NCBI GenBank assembly: GCA_031180825.1
Contig: JAPSLM010000013.1
Coordinates: 1 to 64,000 of the forward strand
DNA length: 64,000 nt
Direction: 5' to 3'
From: Paenibacillus sp.
GTDB taxonomy: Bacteria > Bacillota > Bacilli > Paenibacillales > NBRC-103111
This document shows positions 32,725 to 41,834 of this stretch, piece by piece. Every line of letters begins with the position of its first letter. Position 1 is the first letter of the stretch. Below the pieces are notes generated by a model that did no database searches, had not been told where the DNA came from, and saw only the letters and a program-made list of their open reading frames with translations. Position numbers and translations under genes: made by a program.

Positions 32725-32784
32725 GAAGAAAAATTCTCCTTTTTGTTTTAAATATGGGATATTTTGTTTCGTTTGAAAACAAAA

Positions 32785-32823
32785 AGAAGCCCAAGAGCAG
32801 AGAAACTCTACTCTCGGGCTTCT
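32785..32823 (-). terminator. Riboswitch expression-platform terminator
   Basis: AGAAGCCC pairs with GGGCTTCT, with inner AGAG/CTCT pairs, over 32785-32823. On the minus strand it is followed by TTTTTGTTTT. It lies directly after the c-di-AMP aptamer and before the gene at 32724, as expected of an OFF switch that ends transcription when ligand is bound. Confidence 0.8.
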
Positions 32824-32869
32824 CCCGGGAAATCCCATGGGCCGCGGAGGCACGATAGTCGTTCTCTCT

Positions 32870-33030
32870 CAATCCGCTTACGAGGTTAGCTGTCGGATTC
32901 GGGCTTGAGAGTGCCCTACCCCAGCGCTTGCAAAGCAAGCGCAAAAGGATTCGCCCCGTGAAACCGTCCTGCCTATCGGCGGTTTCGAGTGGTTCCCCCG
33001 CTTCCCTGTTCGGGAATTCAGCGTTTGGCT
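32870..33030 (-). ncRNA. c-di-AMP riboswitch (ydaO/yuaA)
   Basis: Read on the minus strand, the segment carries the conserved blocks of the ydaO/yuaA aptamer in order: AAACGCTGAATTC, GCGGGGGAACCA, GGGGCGAATCC, GGGTAGGGCACTC, then AAGCCCGAATCCGACAGC and TAACCTCGTAAGCG. This class binds cyclic di-AMP and usually lowers expression of potassium transport, osmoprotection or wall-hydrolase genes. Here a terminator and one uncharacterised gene follow. The primary-sequence match is strong; secondary structure was not computed. Confidence 0.92.
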
Positions 33031-33054
33031 TGGAATATCAAGTTGTTGACATGA

Positions 33055-33083
33055 ATCATACGCCGGTTAAGGCGCAAAGTAAA
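33055..33083 (-). promoter_or_regulatory. Promoter of the c-di-AMP riboswitch transcript
   Basis: On the minus strand a -35 TTTACT (33083-33078) and a -10 TATGAT (33060-33055) are separated by 17 bases, ending about 25 bases upstream of the aptamer. The rest of 33084-33256, between this promoter and the dioxygenase stop, shows no further clear feature. Confidence 0.6.
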
Positions 33084-33256
33084 CCCGGAAACCGCAGGGC
33101 TATTTTCGATATTTTCGCTTTTTTCCATGTGGAAACGGATTCATTCGGGGCCGTCGTTCATTATCGATAGTAAAGCTTGGCAATTCATCGCTTTTCATTA
33201 TTTATGCTAACGATAAAGCCGGGGAATCAAAACAAGCGATGCGGCGCACGAATAAG

Positions 33257-34027
33257 CTAACTGAACATCCAGGCGCCGAGACTGAGCGTCCCGTACTGAT
33301 ACTGCTGGTACAGCAGCTTCGCTCTCCGGCTGCGGTCCGCCGCGCCCATCGCAACCAGCAGAGGCACGAAGTGCTCCGATGTCGGCACGGCCATCGCCGC
33401 ATGCGGCGCCCGCCGCTCGTAATCGAACAGAGCATCGGTATCCCACACCGTAATGCAGTCGTACAGCCAGGCGTCGAATTGCTTCGCCCACAGCTCCGCG
33501 GAATCGTCCTGCCAATGCAATGTGCCGGGATGGTGCACCGTCCCGCCGCTGCCGACGATCATGATCCCCTCGCTGCGCAAAGCCTGGAGCGCCCGGCCGA
33601 TCCGGTACTGTTCTTCCGGCACCAGCAGCGGATTCACGGACAGATGAACGACGGGCACGTCCGCCGCGGGATGCATGAGCGAGAGCAGTGTCCATACGCC
33701 GTGATCGAGTCCCCGGGTATCGTCCAGAGCGCAGGCGATCCCTTCGGCATCGAGCAGCCGCCCAATGCCCATAGCGAGCAAAATATTCCCTTTCGCCGGG
33801 TACGAAATGCCGTACAATCCCTCCGGGAACCCGAAAAAATCATGCAGCGTCTCCGGCTCGGCCGCGGCGCCGATCGCCTGCATTCCGCTCTGCCAATGGG
33901 CGCTGAAGACGACGATTCCCGCAGGCTTCGGCAGCTGCGCCCCAAGCGCTCTCAGGAACCGGGAGTAGCCATGCGGCTCCGTCACAAGTGTCGGCAAACC
34001 ATGGGCGAGAAAAAAGGACGGGTACAT
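33257..34027 (-). CDS. Extradiol ring-opening dioxygenase-like protein (LigB/DODA family)
   Basis: A 256-residue cytosolic enzyme of the class III extradiol dioxygenase family (YgiD/4,5-DOPA dioxygenase type). Visible: the early metal-site His in FFLAHGLPT, His in VVFSAHWQS, DHGVWTLLSLMHPAADVPVV with a conserved His, the GSGGTVHHPGTLHW segment, and TSEHFVPLLVAMGAAD near the end. The family uses Fe(II) or Zn(II) to open catechol-type rings. Start ATG 34027 behind AAGGAG. Monocistronic; natural substrate unknown. Confidence 0.82.
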   Translation of the reverse strand: MYPSFFLAHGLPTLVTEPHGYSRFLRALGAQLPKPAGIVVFSAHWQSGMQAIGAAAEPETLHDFFGFPEGLYGISYPAKGNILLAMGIGRLLDAEGIACALDDTRGLDHGVWTLLSLMHPAADVPVVHLSVNPLLVPEEQYRIGRALQALRSEGIMIVGSGGTVHHPGTLHWQDDSAELWAKQFDAWLYDCITVWDTDALFDYERRAPHAAMAVPTSEHFVPLLVAMGAADRSRRAKLLYQQYQYGTLSLGAWMFS

Positions 34028-34165
34028 AGGCGCATCTTCTCCTTTTCGATGAGCCGCTCCGGACGGCAAAGCCCTGCGGCTGCCGGGGTCCCTGCGGCAT
34101 TACGCCCGGCGGGAGGCTATATCCATTATCGTATTCATCCGCCGGCGGAGAGGAACCGGTCCGCC

Positions 34166-34708
34166 TCAGCTCCACAGTTCGATTCGGCTTGTCGATACGG
34201 CAATCGCGCCGGCGTTGAACAGAACGGGCAGCTCCTCCTTCTTTTCGACAAATCCGCCCAAAATGATATCGAGCCCCGTTTCATTTTTGATCAGGTTCAA
34301 TTTGGGATAAGAGAAGCTCGGTAAAATCTCGATATAGTCCGGCTTCACTTGAGCGGCCGAGTTAATAATCGTGCGGATCGAATGGGAGTCGATAATAAAG
34401 CCGCGCTGAATGGCGCTCAATCCGTATTTTTTGGCGTGAAGCAGGCAGGACGTCCGGGTGCTGATGATCCCGTCGATTTTAATTACCTTGGATAAAAAAT
34501 GGATGGAAGCCTCGTCGTCTTTAATCCCTTTCACCATCTCCAAGTGAAGGTATATTTTTTTGTTCGCTTGCTTGACCGCCCCTACGATACTTTGTAATTG
34601 GATTAACTCTCCCTCCAGCAAAAAGATGACCTCGTGCGGCGAAGCGAGCGCCTTTTCCAATTCTTTAAACCCCCGGACGGCGGGAATCATGGTGCTGGGC
34701 TTCAACAT
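34166..34708 (-). CDS. glpP: Glycerol-3-phosphate-responsive antiterminator GlpP
   Basis: A 180-residue protein of the GlpP family, which binds glycerol-3-phosphate and lets RNA polymerase pass leader terminators of glycerol genes. Typical segments: MIPAVRGFKELEKAL, VIFLLEGELIQL, IYLHLEMVKGI, IISTRTSCLLHAKKYG, RGFIIDSHSI, DYIEILP and LGGFVEKKEEL. Start ATG 34708 has AAGGAGGA directly upstream; the longer reading to 34747 lacks one. Its likely target is the glpF leader at 39552-39610. It is separated from glpFK by two insertion elements. Confidence 0.92.
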   Translation of the reverse strand: MLKPSTMIPAVRGFKELEKALASPHEVIFLLEGELIQLQSIVGAVKQANKKIYLHLEMVKGIKDDEASIHFLSKVIKIDGIISTRTSCLLHAKKYGLSAIQRGFIIDSHSIRTIINSAAQVKPDYIEILPSFSYPKLNLIKNETGLDIILGGFVEKKEELPVLFNAGAIAVSTSRIELWS

Positions 34709-34780
34709 AAAATCCTCCTTCGATAAAAATATGAATTCTCTTACCATGCAGATGGCACTATCGTTACTATCTTGAACACT

Positions 34781-34813
34781 CCCACCACCTGCGCTAATGG
34801 CGCTGAGGTGGGG
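34781..34813 (-). repeat. Subterminal hairpin at the right end of the TnpB element (omega-RNA region)
   Basis: CCCACCACCTGCGC and GCGCTGAGGTGGG pair imperfectly around TAATG. In IS200/IS605 elements the right-end hairpin is the recognition site for TnpA, and the RNA covering the end of tnpB to this end acts as the guide (omega) RNA of TnpB. The guide would be the sequence beyond the element end near 34770. Confidence 0.6.
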
Positions 34814-34877
34814 GATTCTTGCGAACAGAGAAGCATCCTTCTCTTCTTGAGCAAGCGATCCCTGCGGTTCCCGCAGT

Positions 34878-35987
34878 TCAGCTGGGCTTCGCCAACAAAC
34901 GCAGTCCTTCTTGCAAGATGTTCATGCTGGCATTGTGGTCACGGTCATGGTGCGTGCCGCATCCTGAACAGGTCCATGCTCGCAAGTTTAGATTTTTCAT
35001 TTCGGGGTTGCGCGATTGGCATACATGACAAAGCTGACTGCTTGGATCGTTTTTGGCGACCATGCTGATCGTGCGGCCATACCACATTGCTTTATATTCC
35101 AGCATCGTGCGAAGGTTGACCAGCTTGCTTCGGCAATGGACTTTGCTAACTTGTGATTTTTCATTAGATTTAGTACCTGCAAATCTTCCAGACAGATCGT
35201 TTGGTTTTCACGGATCCACTTGGCCCGGAGCTGATGCAGAAAGTCTTGCCGGGCGTTAGCGATTCGCTCATGTATGCGAGCGACTTTTTGCTTTGCTTTT
35301 AGATAGCCCGCTCCACCTTTTAGGCGACGAGACAAACGTCGCTGCCAAAACGCAAGCTGCTTTTCGCAGGTGCGCAGGTGCTTGGGACTCGCAACGTTTT
35401 CTCCGCTGCTGCAAACGGCAAACGACTTGATGCCGAGGTCTATGCCGATGGCGGTATCCACGTGAGCAAGCGGCTGGATGTCTACTTCACACAGGATCGA
35501 AACGAAGTACTTGCCTGTGCCGTTTCCACGCACCGTAGCAGACAAGATCCGTCCTTCGATTTCACGGGACTTGGCAAAGCGCACCCATCCCAGCTTCGGA
35601 AGTTTCAGCAGATCGGAGGCAACGGCAATATTGCCGTTCGTGAACTTCGTGGTGTAGCTTTGGACGGAGATTGCGTTTGCTCTTGAAACGAGGCGGATCG
35701 TTTTGCTTTCGAAAGAAGCGATCAAACGCATCTGCCAGGCTGCGAACGGCGGATTGCAAAGCAATGCTGTCCGCGTCCTTGAGCCAAGGCCATTCCTTTT
35801 TCAACGCTGGCAGCCCGGTTGCACAGGTCTGGTAAGACAAGCCTCTGCCTGTTTCCTGGAAGGTGTCGTTCCACCTCGCAAGGAAGTGGTTAAAGACAAA
35901 GCGAGCGCATCCAAACATCTGATGGATCAGCGTCGTTTGCTCCTCCGTAGGGTAGATGCGAAAGCGAAAAGCTTTATGATGCAACAT
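34878..35987 (-). pseudogene. TnpB RNA-guided nuclease of IS605 type, two frameshifts
   Basis: Three successive frames form one TnpB. Frame one (from ATG 35987 behind AAAGGAGGTGA) has the N-terminus FRFRIYPTEEQTTLIHQMFG and ends in frame near 35690. Frame two has VQSYTTKFTNGNI, the RuvC Asp in GIDLGIKSF, and Glu in [10 protein letters not shown]. Frame three, from about 35110, holds the zinc finger CHVC/CSGC and the last Asp in [11 protein letters not shown]. The three catalytic residues survive, but the two shifts near 35690 and 35110 should prevent a whole protein. Sequencing error cannot be excluded. Confidence 0.85.
35821..35878. repeat. Segment shared with the IS1182 remnant at 1031-1088
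   Basis: Same 58 bases as at 1031-1088, two mismatches by eye. Here it is part of the tnpB coding frame, so this is the original context. Confidence 0.85.
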
Positions 35988-36193
35988 GCGGCTTTCACCT
36001 CCTTTGGAGATCCTATGACAATTATAGCACATACGTTCGTGTTCATATACAAGAGTTGCAGATTCATCTCCCCCTTATCGAAGAGGGCGTCTTCTCTCAG
36101 CCTTAACGATAAACGAAAATAGAAATAAATTATTTAGAATTTTTGGCTCTTCGCTCTACTGGGTGGGTAGAATGCCAAATGTTAGTTTCATAA

Positions 36194-36296
36194 CCCCTTC
36201 CGCCTTTAAGAGATTTTCAGATGTTGAAACAGCCGTCAAGTAGAGCGCTTGACCGCTGTTTCAACATCTGAAGCGGGGTCAGAAGGCGGTAAGGGG
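36194..36296. repeat. Long palindrome after the ISL3 transposase stop
   Basis: TCAGATGTTGAAACAGC (36217-36233) and its exact inverse at 36255-36271 form a 17-base stem, extended inside by GTCAAG/CTTGAC after one mismatch. Outside it, CCCCTTCCGCCTT and AAGGCGGTAAGGGG form a second stem with one bulge. The whole could fold into a hairpin of about 100 bases. It is within the ISL3 element next to its left end. Confidence 0.75.
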
Positions 36297-36298
36297 AT

Positions 36299-36971
36299 TT
36301 ATACTCGGCGTGCCGCGAGCTCCGGAAGACGGAGCTTATTGGCGGTCATGCAGACCATCGCAATTAAGTTATCCACGTTGCGGTACCCTCTGGCTCGACG
36401 ATTGGCTGCTTGTACCAGCCCATTTATGCCTTCCAGCAAACCGTTCGTCATTTGTCTCATCAATGGCGATGCGTTTTACACTCGTAACATCAAGCTCCGA
36501 CATGGCTTTATCCACGTAGTAGTGGAAAATCCGCCACATACGGGTATCGTGCTCCCGTAGTTCCCGGGCAGCCGCGTTAACCGGCATTTCGGCCATCAAG
36601 CGCATGGCCCATGCTTCAAACAGCAAGGTGAAATGCGAAAGGGGTCTGGCCCACTTGGCATACACCTGGGTTACTTTGTTGCAAGAAGTACACTTCACCC
36701 TTGGCATTCTCGCATGCATAAAGGTTTTCCAGTCCCAGAAATCCAGATGCCGCCAATGCTTTATATCGCTGTCATAGGCTCTACACTCAGCGCCACACAA
36801 GGGGCATGCAAACACAGCGCCTCGCTCAAAATCCAAATGCAAGTACCAAGCTTGATCCTGATTGTCAAATTCAATATGCATCAGCTTCCATGGTTCTTCC
36901 AATTGCAAAGCCACTTTAAACATGTCCAAGATCAAGTTATCACTGCTGCTTAAAGAGTTCCACATCGTCAA
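36299..36971 (-). pseudogene. ISL3 family transposase, catalytic core deleted
   Basis: The first 175 residues are an ISL3 N-terminus: zinc-binding FACPLCGAECRAYDSD with the second pair in VKCTSCNKV, and a helix-turn-helix region (MPVNAAARELREHDTRMW), up to VKRIAIDET, where the first catalytic Asp lies. Immediately after, in another frame, comes the usual ISL3 end (NGLLEGINGLVQAANRRARG, stop 36299-36301). The roughly 200 residues with the rest of the DDE core are missing, with the join near 36455. The product cannot transpose. Confidence 0.82.
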
Positions 36972-37098
36972 TCCGCTCCTATTAACGTATTACTGAGCAG
37001 TATTGACTCTTTTTCTATGACTTAGACTTTAAGCCATTAAGTATAGCGACGAAGCGAATTTTTTAACATGCTCTTTCCCGGTCCGAAAACAAGCGAAA

Positions 37099-37141
37099 CC
37101 GTGCTCCCGCCCTTCTTCTGAAAAAGGGTGCGACAGCACGG
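37099..37141 (-). terminator. Likely terminator of the glpFK operon
   Basis: CCGTGCT (37099-37105) pairs with AGCACGG (37135-37141), with inner GCCCTT/AAGGGT pairing, followed on the minus strand by a T-rich stretch. It lies 13 bases after the glpK stop. Confidence 0.55.
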
Positions 37142-37153
37142 CCCGGTAACTGC

Positions 37154-38701
<1,548 letters not shown>

Positions 38702-38708
38702 CTATGCG

Positions 38709-39419
38709 TCAGCTTCCGAAAACCGCATAATAAAATAACGTTCCGAGCGAGCCGCCGGCCAGCGGACCGACGATTGGAATCCAGGCGTAGCCCCAGTCTG
38801 AGGAGCCCTTCTTCCCGAGCGGCAGCACTGCATGCGCAATGCGCGGACCCAGGTCGCGGGCCGGATTCATCGCATAGCCGGTCGTTCCTCCGAACGAAAG
38901 ACCGACGCCGACCAGCAGGAAGCCGACGACAAACGGGTTCAGACCGTCCGTAAATTTGTTGGCGCCGATCGCCAAAATGCAGACGAACAGGATGAACGTG
39001 GCCAGCATTTCGCTGATCAGGTTCGCAAACGGACTGCGGATGGCAGGTCCCGTCGCGAAGGTGCCGAGCTTTGCCCCGGTATCCTCGGTCGCTTTCCAAT
39101 GCGGCAAATACTGCAGCCATACCAGACAAGCTCCAAGAAACGCTCCGATGAATTGCGCGGCTATATACGACGGCACCTTCTCCCAAGGGAATTGTCCGGC
39201 CATGGCCAACCCGACGGTAAAGGCGGGATTCAAGTGCGCGCCGCTGATCCGGCCGACCGCAAAAATCGCAATGGCGAGCGCGAGCCCCCAGCCCAGCGCA
39301 ATGACAATCCAGCCGGAGTTTTGCGCTTTGGATTTGTTCAGGCTGACGCCGGCGCATACTCCGTCGCCGAATAAAATTAAAAGCATCGTTCCCAGCAATT
39401 CCCCTGTAAACGGAGTCAT
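38709..39419 (-). CDS. glpF: Glycerol uptake facilitator (aquaglyceroporin)
   Basis: A 236-residue channel protein of the MIP family with about six membrane segments and the two pore NPA motifs, AHLNPAFTVGLA and YAMNPARDLGPR. The Asp after the second NPAR is typical of glycerol-conducting channels. Start ATG 39419 has GGGAGG seven bases upstream; the ORF could extend to 39458, but that part overlaps the cre site. Glycerol enters and is trapped by GlpK. Regulated by promoter 39647-39675, leader terminator 39552-39610 and cre 39444-39457. Confidence 0.95.
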   Translation of the reverse strand: MTPFTGELLGTMLLILFGDGVCAGVSLNKSKAQNSGWIVIALGWGLALAIAIFAVGRISGAHLNPAFTVGLAMAGQFPWEKVPSYIAAQFIGAFLGACLVWLQYLPHWKATEDTGAKLGTFATGPAIRSPFANLISEMLATFILFVCILAIGANKFTDGLNPFVVGFLLVGVGLSFGGTTGYAMNPARDLGPRIAHAVLPLGKKGSSDWGYAWIPIVGPLAGGSLGTLFYYAVFGS

Positions 39420-39443
39420 CGGTCTACCTCCCGGCTCGTGTTT

Positions 39444-39457
39444 TGTAAACCCTTTCA
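39444..39457 (-). promoter_or_regulatory. Near-consensus cre site (CcpA) before glpF
   Basis: On the minus strand TGAAAGGGTTTACA differs from the consensus TGAAANCGNTNNCA at one position. It lies 25 bases upstream of the glpF start, inside the transcript, so CcpA would act as a roadblock when glucose is present. Confidence 0.65.
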
Positions 39458-39551
39458 AACATTTGCTTTAAAGAAGGACTTCTCCACCGTGATCGTAGCC
39501 AATATTCTGCATCCGAGCCCTTGCCTGAAGAGCCCCTCCTTTCCGGAATAA

Positions 39552-39610
39552 GAGAAAACAGCCACCATCCGAAATGTGGAAAGCTCCACTTTGGGATCAT
39601 GGCTGTTCTC
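39552..39610 (-). promoter_or_regulatory. GlpP-controlled leader terminator of glpFK
   Basis: A hairpin with arms GAGAACAGCCA and TGGCTGTTTTCTC (minus strand) and a nested stem GTGGAGCTTTCCAC is followed by a U-rich stretch. It lies between the promoter and glpF, matching the antitermination control known for glp leaders in Bacillus. The untranslated leader spans about 220 bases; nothing else is seen in 39420-39851. Confidence 0.65.
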
Positions 39611-39646
39611 ATCTTCTCACAGCGAAACTGTTTACTTGTGATTTTT

Positions 39647-39675
39647 ATTATAGTATAAGCACTTCGTTTCGTAAA
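39647..39675 (-). promoter_or_regulatory. Promoter of glpFK
   Basis: Minus-strand -35 TTTACG (39675-39670) and perfect -10 TATAAT (39652-39647), 17 bases apart, upstream of the leader terminator. Confidence 0.7.
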
Positions 39676-39851
39676 CCCCGAATCCCTAAAATTCCAATTA
39701 TTTGAATAGTGCGCCAATGGAATCCTAATCCATCCGTATCCTGTTAAAGATCCCATCGGTTTTTACCGCGATCCGACGCTTTTATGATACGATAGATTGC
39801 AGAAGAAGCCGGGACTGGATAACAGCACACTTGACGGACAGGAGGCACGAC

Positions 39852-40469
39852 ATGCGCAAACTCGTATTTTTTCTCGGACCCGCCGGCGCGGGCAAGACGA
39901 CCCTGGCCAAAGCCTTGGCCCGAAGACGCCATGCGGCTTTGTTCGATATGGACACCTTATCCCGGCCCGCCTCGGAGACGATTATGACCCTCTCCGGGCT
40001 TGATCCCAACGACCGCGATTCCGCCGTTTACAAAATGCGCTGCCGGGATCTGGGCTACCGCATGACGATGGATGCCGCCCTGGAGAACGTGGACCTCGGC
40101 GTGAACGCGTTCGTCGTCGGTCCTTTTACCCGGGAGGTCGAAGACCCGCTCTGGCCGGAGAAGGAGCTGCGGCGGATCGGCGCGTCGCTGCGTGACGTGG
40201 ACGTTAAAGCGATCCTCGTATCGCTCCCCGGCGAGCGGCACTACCGCGAGCGCATCCGGGACCGGGGCCTGGCGCTGGATGCTTGGAAGCTGGAGAACTG
40301 GAGCGAATTCAGCCGCTCCCTCGCGGTTCGGGAAATCCGGTGGAAGCTGCCGGCCTCCTCCATTTTTTCGTTCGATAACGCCGGCCCGCTCTCGGAAGAT
40401 AAGCTGCGGCAGGCCGAGCGGTTTATTTACGGGGACGAATCGGACAGCTGGAGCGAAGCTCCAGCCTAA
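39852..40469 (+). CDS. P-loop AAA/kinase-like ATP-binding protein
   Basis: A 205-residue protein with a clear Walker A GPAGAGKTTLAKALA near residues 9-23 and a likely Asp in ALFDMDTLS near residue 35, as in small-molecule kinases of the gluconate/chloramphenicol/zeta-toxin type. Segments FVVGPFTREV and ILVSLPGERHYRERI fit a P-loop kinase with a lid. Substrate unknown. ATG 39852 has AGGAGG six bases upstream. Convergent with trxA across a hairpin. Confidence 0.7.
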   Translation: MRKLVFFLGPAGAGKTTLAKALARRRHAALFDMDTLSRPASETIMTLSGLDPNDRDSAVYKMRCRDLGYRMTMDAALENVDLGVNAFVVGPFTREVEDPLWPEKELRRIGASLRDVDVKAILVSLPGERHYRERIRDRGLALDAWKLENWSEFSRSLAVREIRWKLPASSIFSFDNAGPLSEDKLRQAERFIYGDESDSWSEAPA

Positions 40470-40474
40470 AGCAA

Positions 40475-40502
40475 AAGGGCCCCTCGTTTTTGAAAGGGCC
40501 TT
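40475..40502 (-). terminator. Terminator of trxA
   Basis: AAGGGCCCCT and AAAGGGCCTT form an imperfect stem around CGTTTTTG. On the minus strand it is followed by TTTTGCTTT. It lies between the convergent kinase-like and thioredoxin genes. Confidence 0.5.
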
Positions 40503-40515
40503 GATGCTTCGATCA

Positions 40516-40830
40516 TTAAAGCTGCGCTTGTACCCAAGCTTCCAGCTCCGGCAGCGGACGGAAGCCTACTTGCGTGCCGACCTCGACACCGTCCTTGAAC
40601 AGCTTCAGCGTCGGAATGCTCATGACTCCGTATTGTCCGGCCGTCTCCGGATTATCGTCTACGTTTACCTTCGCAATCTTCACCGTATCGCCGAGCTTGC
40701 CGTTCAATTCCTCAAGCACTGGAGCGATCATTTTGCAGGGGCCGCACCAAGGCGCCCAGAAATCGACCAGCACGACACCTTCCTGGATCGTATCCTTGAA
40801 CTCCGCATCTTTGACATTGACAATAGCCAT
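40516..40830 (-). CDS. trxA: Thioredoxin
   Basis: A 104-residue thioredoxin with active site WAPWCGPCK near residues 28-36 and cis-Pro in SIPTLKLF near residue 75. Length and sequence are typical. It reduces disulphides of cytosolic proteins using electrons from thioredoxin reductase (not in this window). Start ATG 40830 behind AAAAAGGAGTG. Upstream is the IDEAL-like gene on the same strand, with only 33 bases between. Confidence 0.96.
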   Translation of the reverse strand: MAIVNVKDAEFKDTIQEGVVLVDFWAPWCGPCKMIAPVLEELNGKLGDTVKIAKVNVDDNPETAGQYGVMSIPTLKLFKDGVEVGTQVGFRPLPELEAWVQAQL

Positions 40831-40863
40831 CCCAATCCACTCCTTTTTAGTTAAAAATTTCGT

Positions 40864-41283
40864 TTAACGCAGGTTTTCCAGATTGAATCCGAACGTAAAC
40901 CGGGAGGCCGGAGCCTTCCATCCGCCCGGCCCGGGAAGGCTCGGCTTCCGCTCTCCCGCCGCTTGCGCGGACGCCGAGGGCAGCATGGCGCTCAATTCTT
41001 CAAACCATGCCTGATCCCGGGCCTGCAGCGCCAGCTCGATCAGATCGCGCAGCGACGCTTCGTCCGCGGGCAGCCCGTCGGGCTCGGGCAGACGGGTGAC
41101 TTTCGACTGCCGGGCTTCCGTCACAAAGCCTATCGCTTCGGCACGGTCGCATTGCGTAATCCGAACGCGCAGCACGCCATTTCCATCTGTCCCTTCCATA
41201 TATCCGATAAACCTTTCGTCCTTCCAGGAAGTCCCGCTAACCCAGTCGCCTTCCCGAATCAGCCCATGATTTGCAGCTGCCAT
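40864..41283 (-). CDS. IDEAL-domain-like small protein
   Basis: A 139-residue cytosolic protein. Residues 10-60 form a small strand-rich part (GDWVSGTSWKDERFIGYME), and about 75-105 carry a helix (SLRDLIELALQARDQAWFEE) resembling the IDEAL domain, an uncharacterised helical motif of Firmicutes regulators. Start ATG 41283 gives correct spacing from GGAGG; ATG 41292 would be too close. Its promoter overlaps a 23-base copy of the candidate Rrf2 operator. May be cotranscribed with trxA downstream. Confidence 0.55.
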   Translation of the reverse strand: MAAANHGLIREGDWVSGTSWKDERFIGYMEGTDGNGVLRVRITQCDRAEAIGFVTEARQSKVTRLPEPDGLPADEASLRDLIELALQARDQAWFEELSAMLPSASAQAAGERKPSLPGPGGWKAPASRFTFGFNLENLR

Positions 41284-41337
41284 GATCATCACCCTCCCTT
41301 TTTAACACCATTAAACGGTTATAATGCCTCTGAAACG

Positions 41338-41360
41338 ACTGCAACCATTTTAGTAACAGT
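41338..41360 (-). promoter_or_regulatory. Candidate Rrf2-type operator before the IDEAL-like gene
   Basis: On the minus strand ACTGTTA-N9-TTGCAGT: 17 of 23 positions match the palindrome at 41835-41857 upstream of the Rrf2 gene. It overlaps the -35 region of a promoter with -10 TATAAC, so binding would repress. Confidence 0.45.
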
Positions 41361-41374
41361 TACATTAAAAAAAA

Positions 41375-41806
41375 TTAGCTCTCTCTCTGCTGCTTCGCGA
41401 GGACGCGTTCCAGCACGCTTTGAATCGTCAGCCGCTGAAGGTAAGTCAGCATCTGCTCCTCCGCTTCCGTGAATATATGATCCATCACCTCGGTCATATT
41501 GCAAGCGACGAGACAGTCCTCCTCCAAATTTCCCGAGCACCAGGACGGCTTGATCGAACCGAACGACGTGGCTCGGTAAATCTCGGCAAGCGTGACCTCG
41601 TCCGGCCGGCAGTTTAACGCAAATCCTCCGCCGCTGCCTTCCTTGGTCGTTACGTATCCCTGCTTGCGCAGACATCCCATCACCTTGCGTACACGGGCCG
41701 GATGCGTATCCACATTGTGGGCGATCATATCGCTGGTAGCCATATGATCCGGCCGATAGGCGAGCAGCACGAGGCTGTGGACGGCAATCGTAAATTCGCT
41801 GTTCAC
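41375..41806 (-). CDS. Rrf2 family transcriptional regulator
   Basis: A 143-residue winged-helix regulator: EFTIAVHSLVLLAYRP, MIAHNVDTHPARVRKVM as recognition helix, and KEGSGGGFALNCRP as wing. Three cysteines follow in SWCSGNLEEDCLVACNM (C-X7-C-X3-C), near where NsrR/IscR-type members bind an Fe-S cluster; the spacing is unusual, so cluster binding is only possible. Start GTG 41806 has GGGAG upstream; the longer reading overlaps the operator. It probably regulates itself and the IDEAL-like gene. Confidence 0.85.
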   Translation of the reverse strand: MNSEFTIAVHSLVLLAYRPDHMATSDMIAHNVDTHPARVRKVMGCLRKQGYVTTKEGSGGGFALNCRPDEVTLAEIYRATSFGSIKPSWCSGNLEEDCLVACNMTEVMDHIFTEAEEQMLTYLQRLTIQSVLERVLAKQQRES

Positions 41807-41834
41807 CGGGCGGCTCCCTTCTCTCCGTTCGCTT

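Larger units (their letters stand above)
34775..36110 (-). mobile_element. IS605/IS1341-type TnpB-only element
   Basis: The element contains a single degraded tnpB and no tnpA, as in IS1341-type elements. Its right end (34775-34870) has the subterminal hairpin seen at the ends of IS605 relatives. The left end is not exact; 35988-36110 holds a ribosome binding site and palindromic bases but no gene. It lies between glpP and glpFK. Because tnpA is absent it could only have moved with help from elsewhere. Confidence 0.75.
36145..37056 (-). mobile_element. ISL3-like element, internally deleted
   Basis: Contains both ends of an ISL3 transposase but not its middle. The left end begins GGCTCTTCGCTCTACT at 36145; the right end, read as complement from 37056, begins CGCTTCGTCGCTATACT, a weak inverted repeat of it. 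The flanking bases AATTTTT occur on both sides (36138-36144 and 37057-37063), consistent with a target duplication near the usual 8 bases. It lies between the TnpB element and glpK. Confidence 0.6.

Noticed and set aside
36145-37056. ISL3 element as an active transposon
   Set aside because: The transposase lacks most of its catalytic core and the two parts are out of frame.
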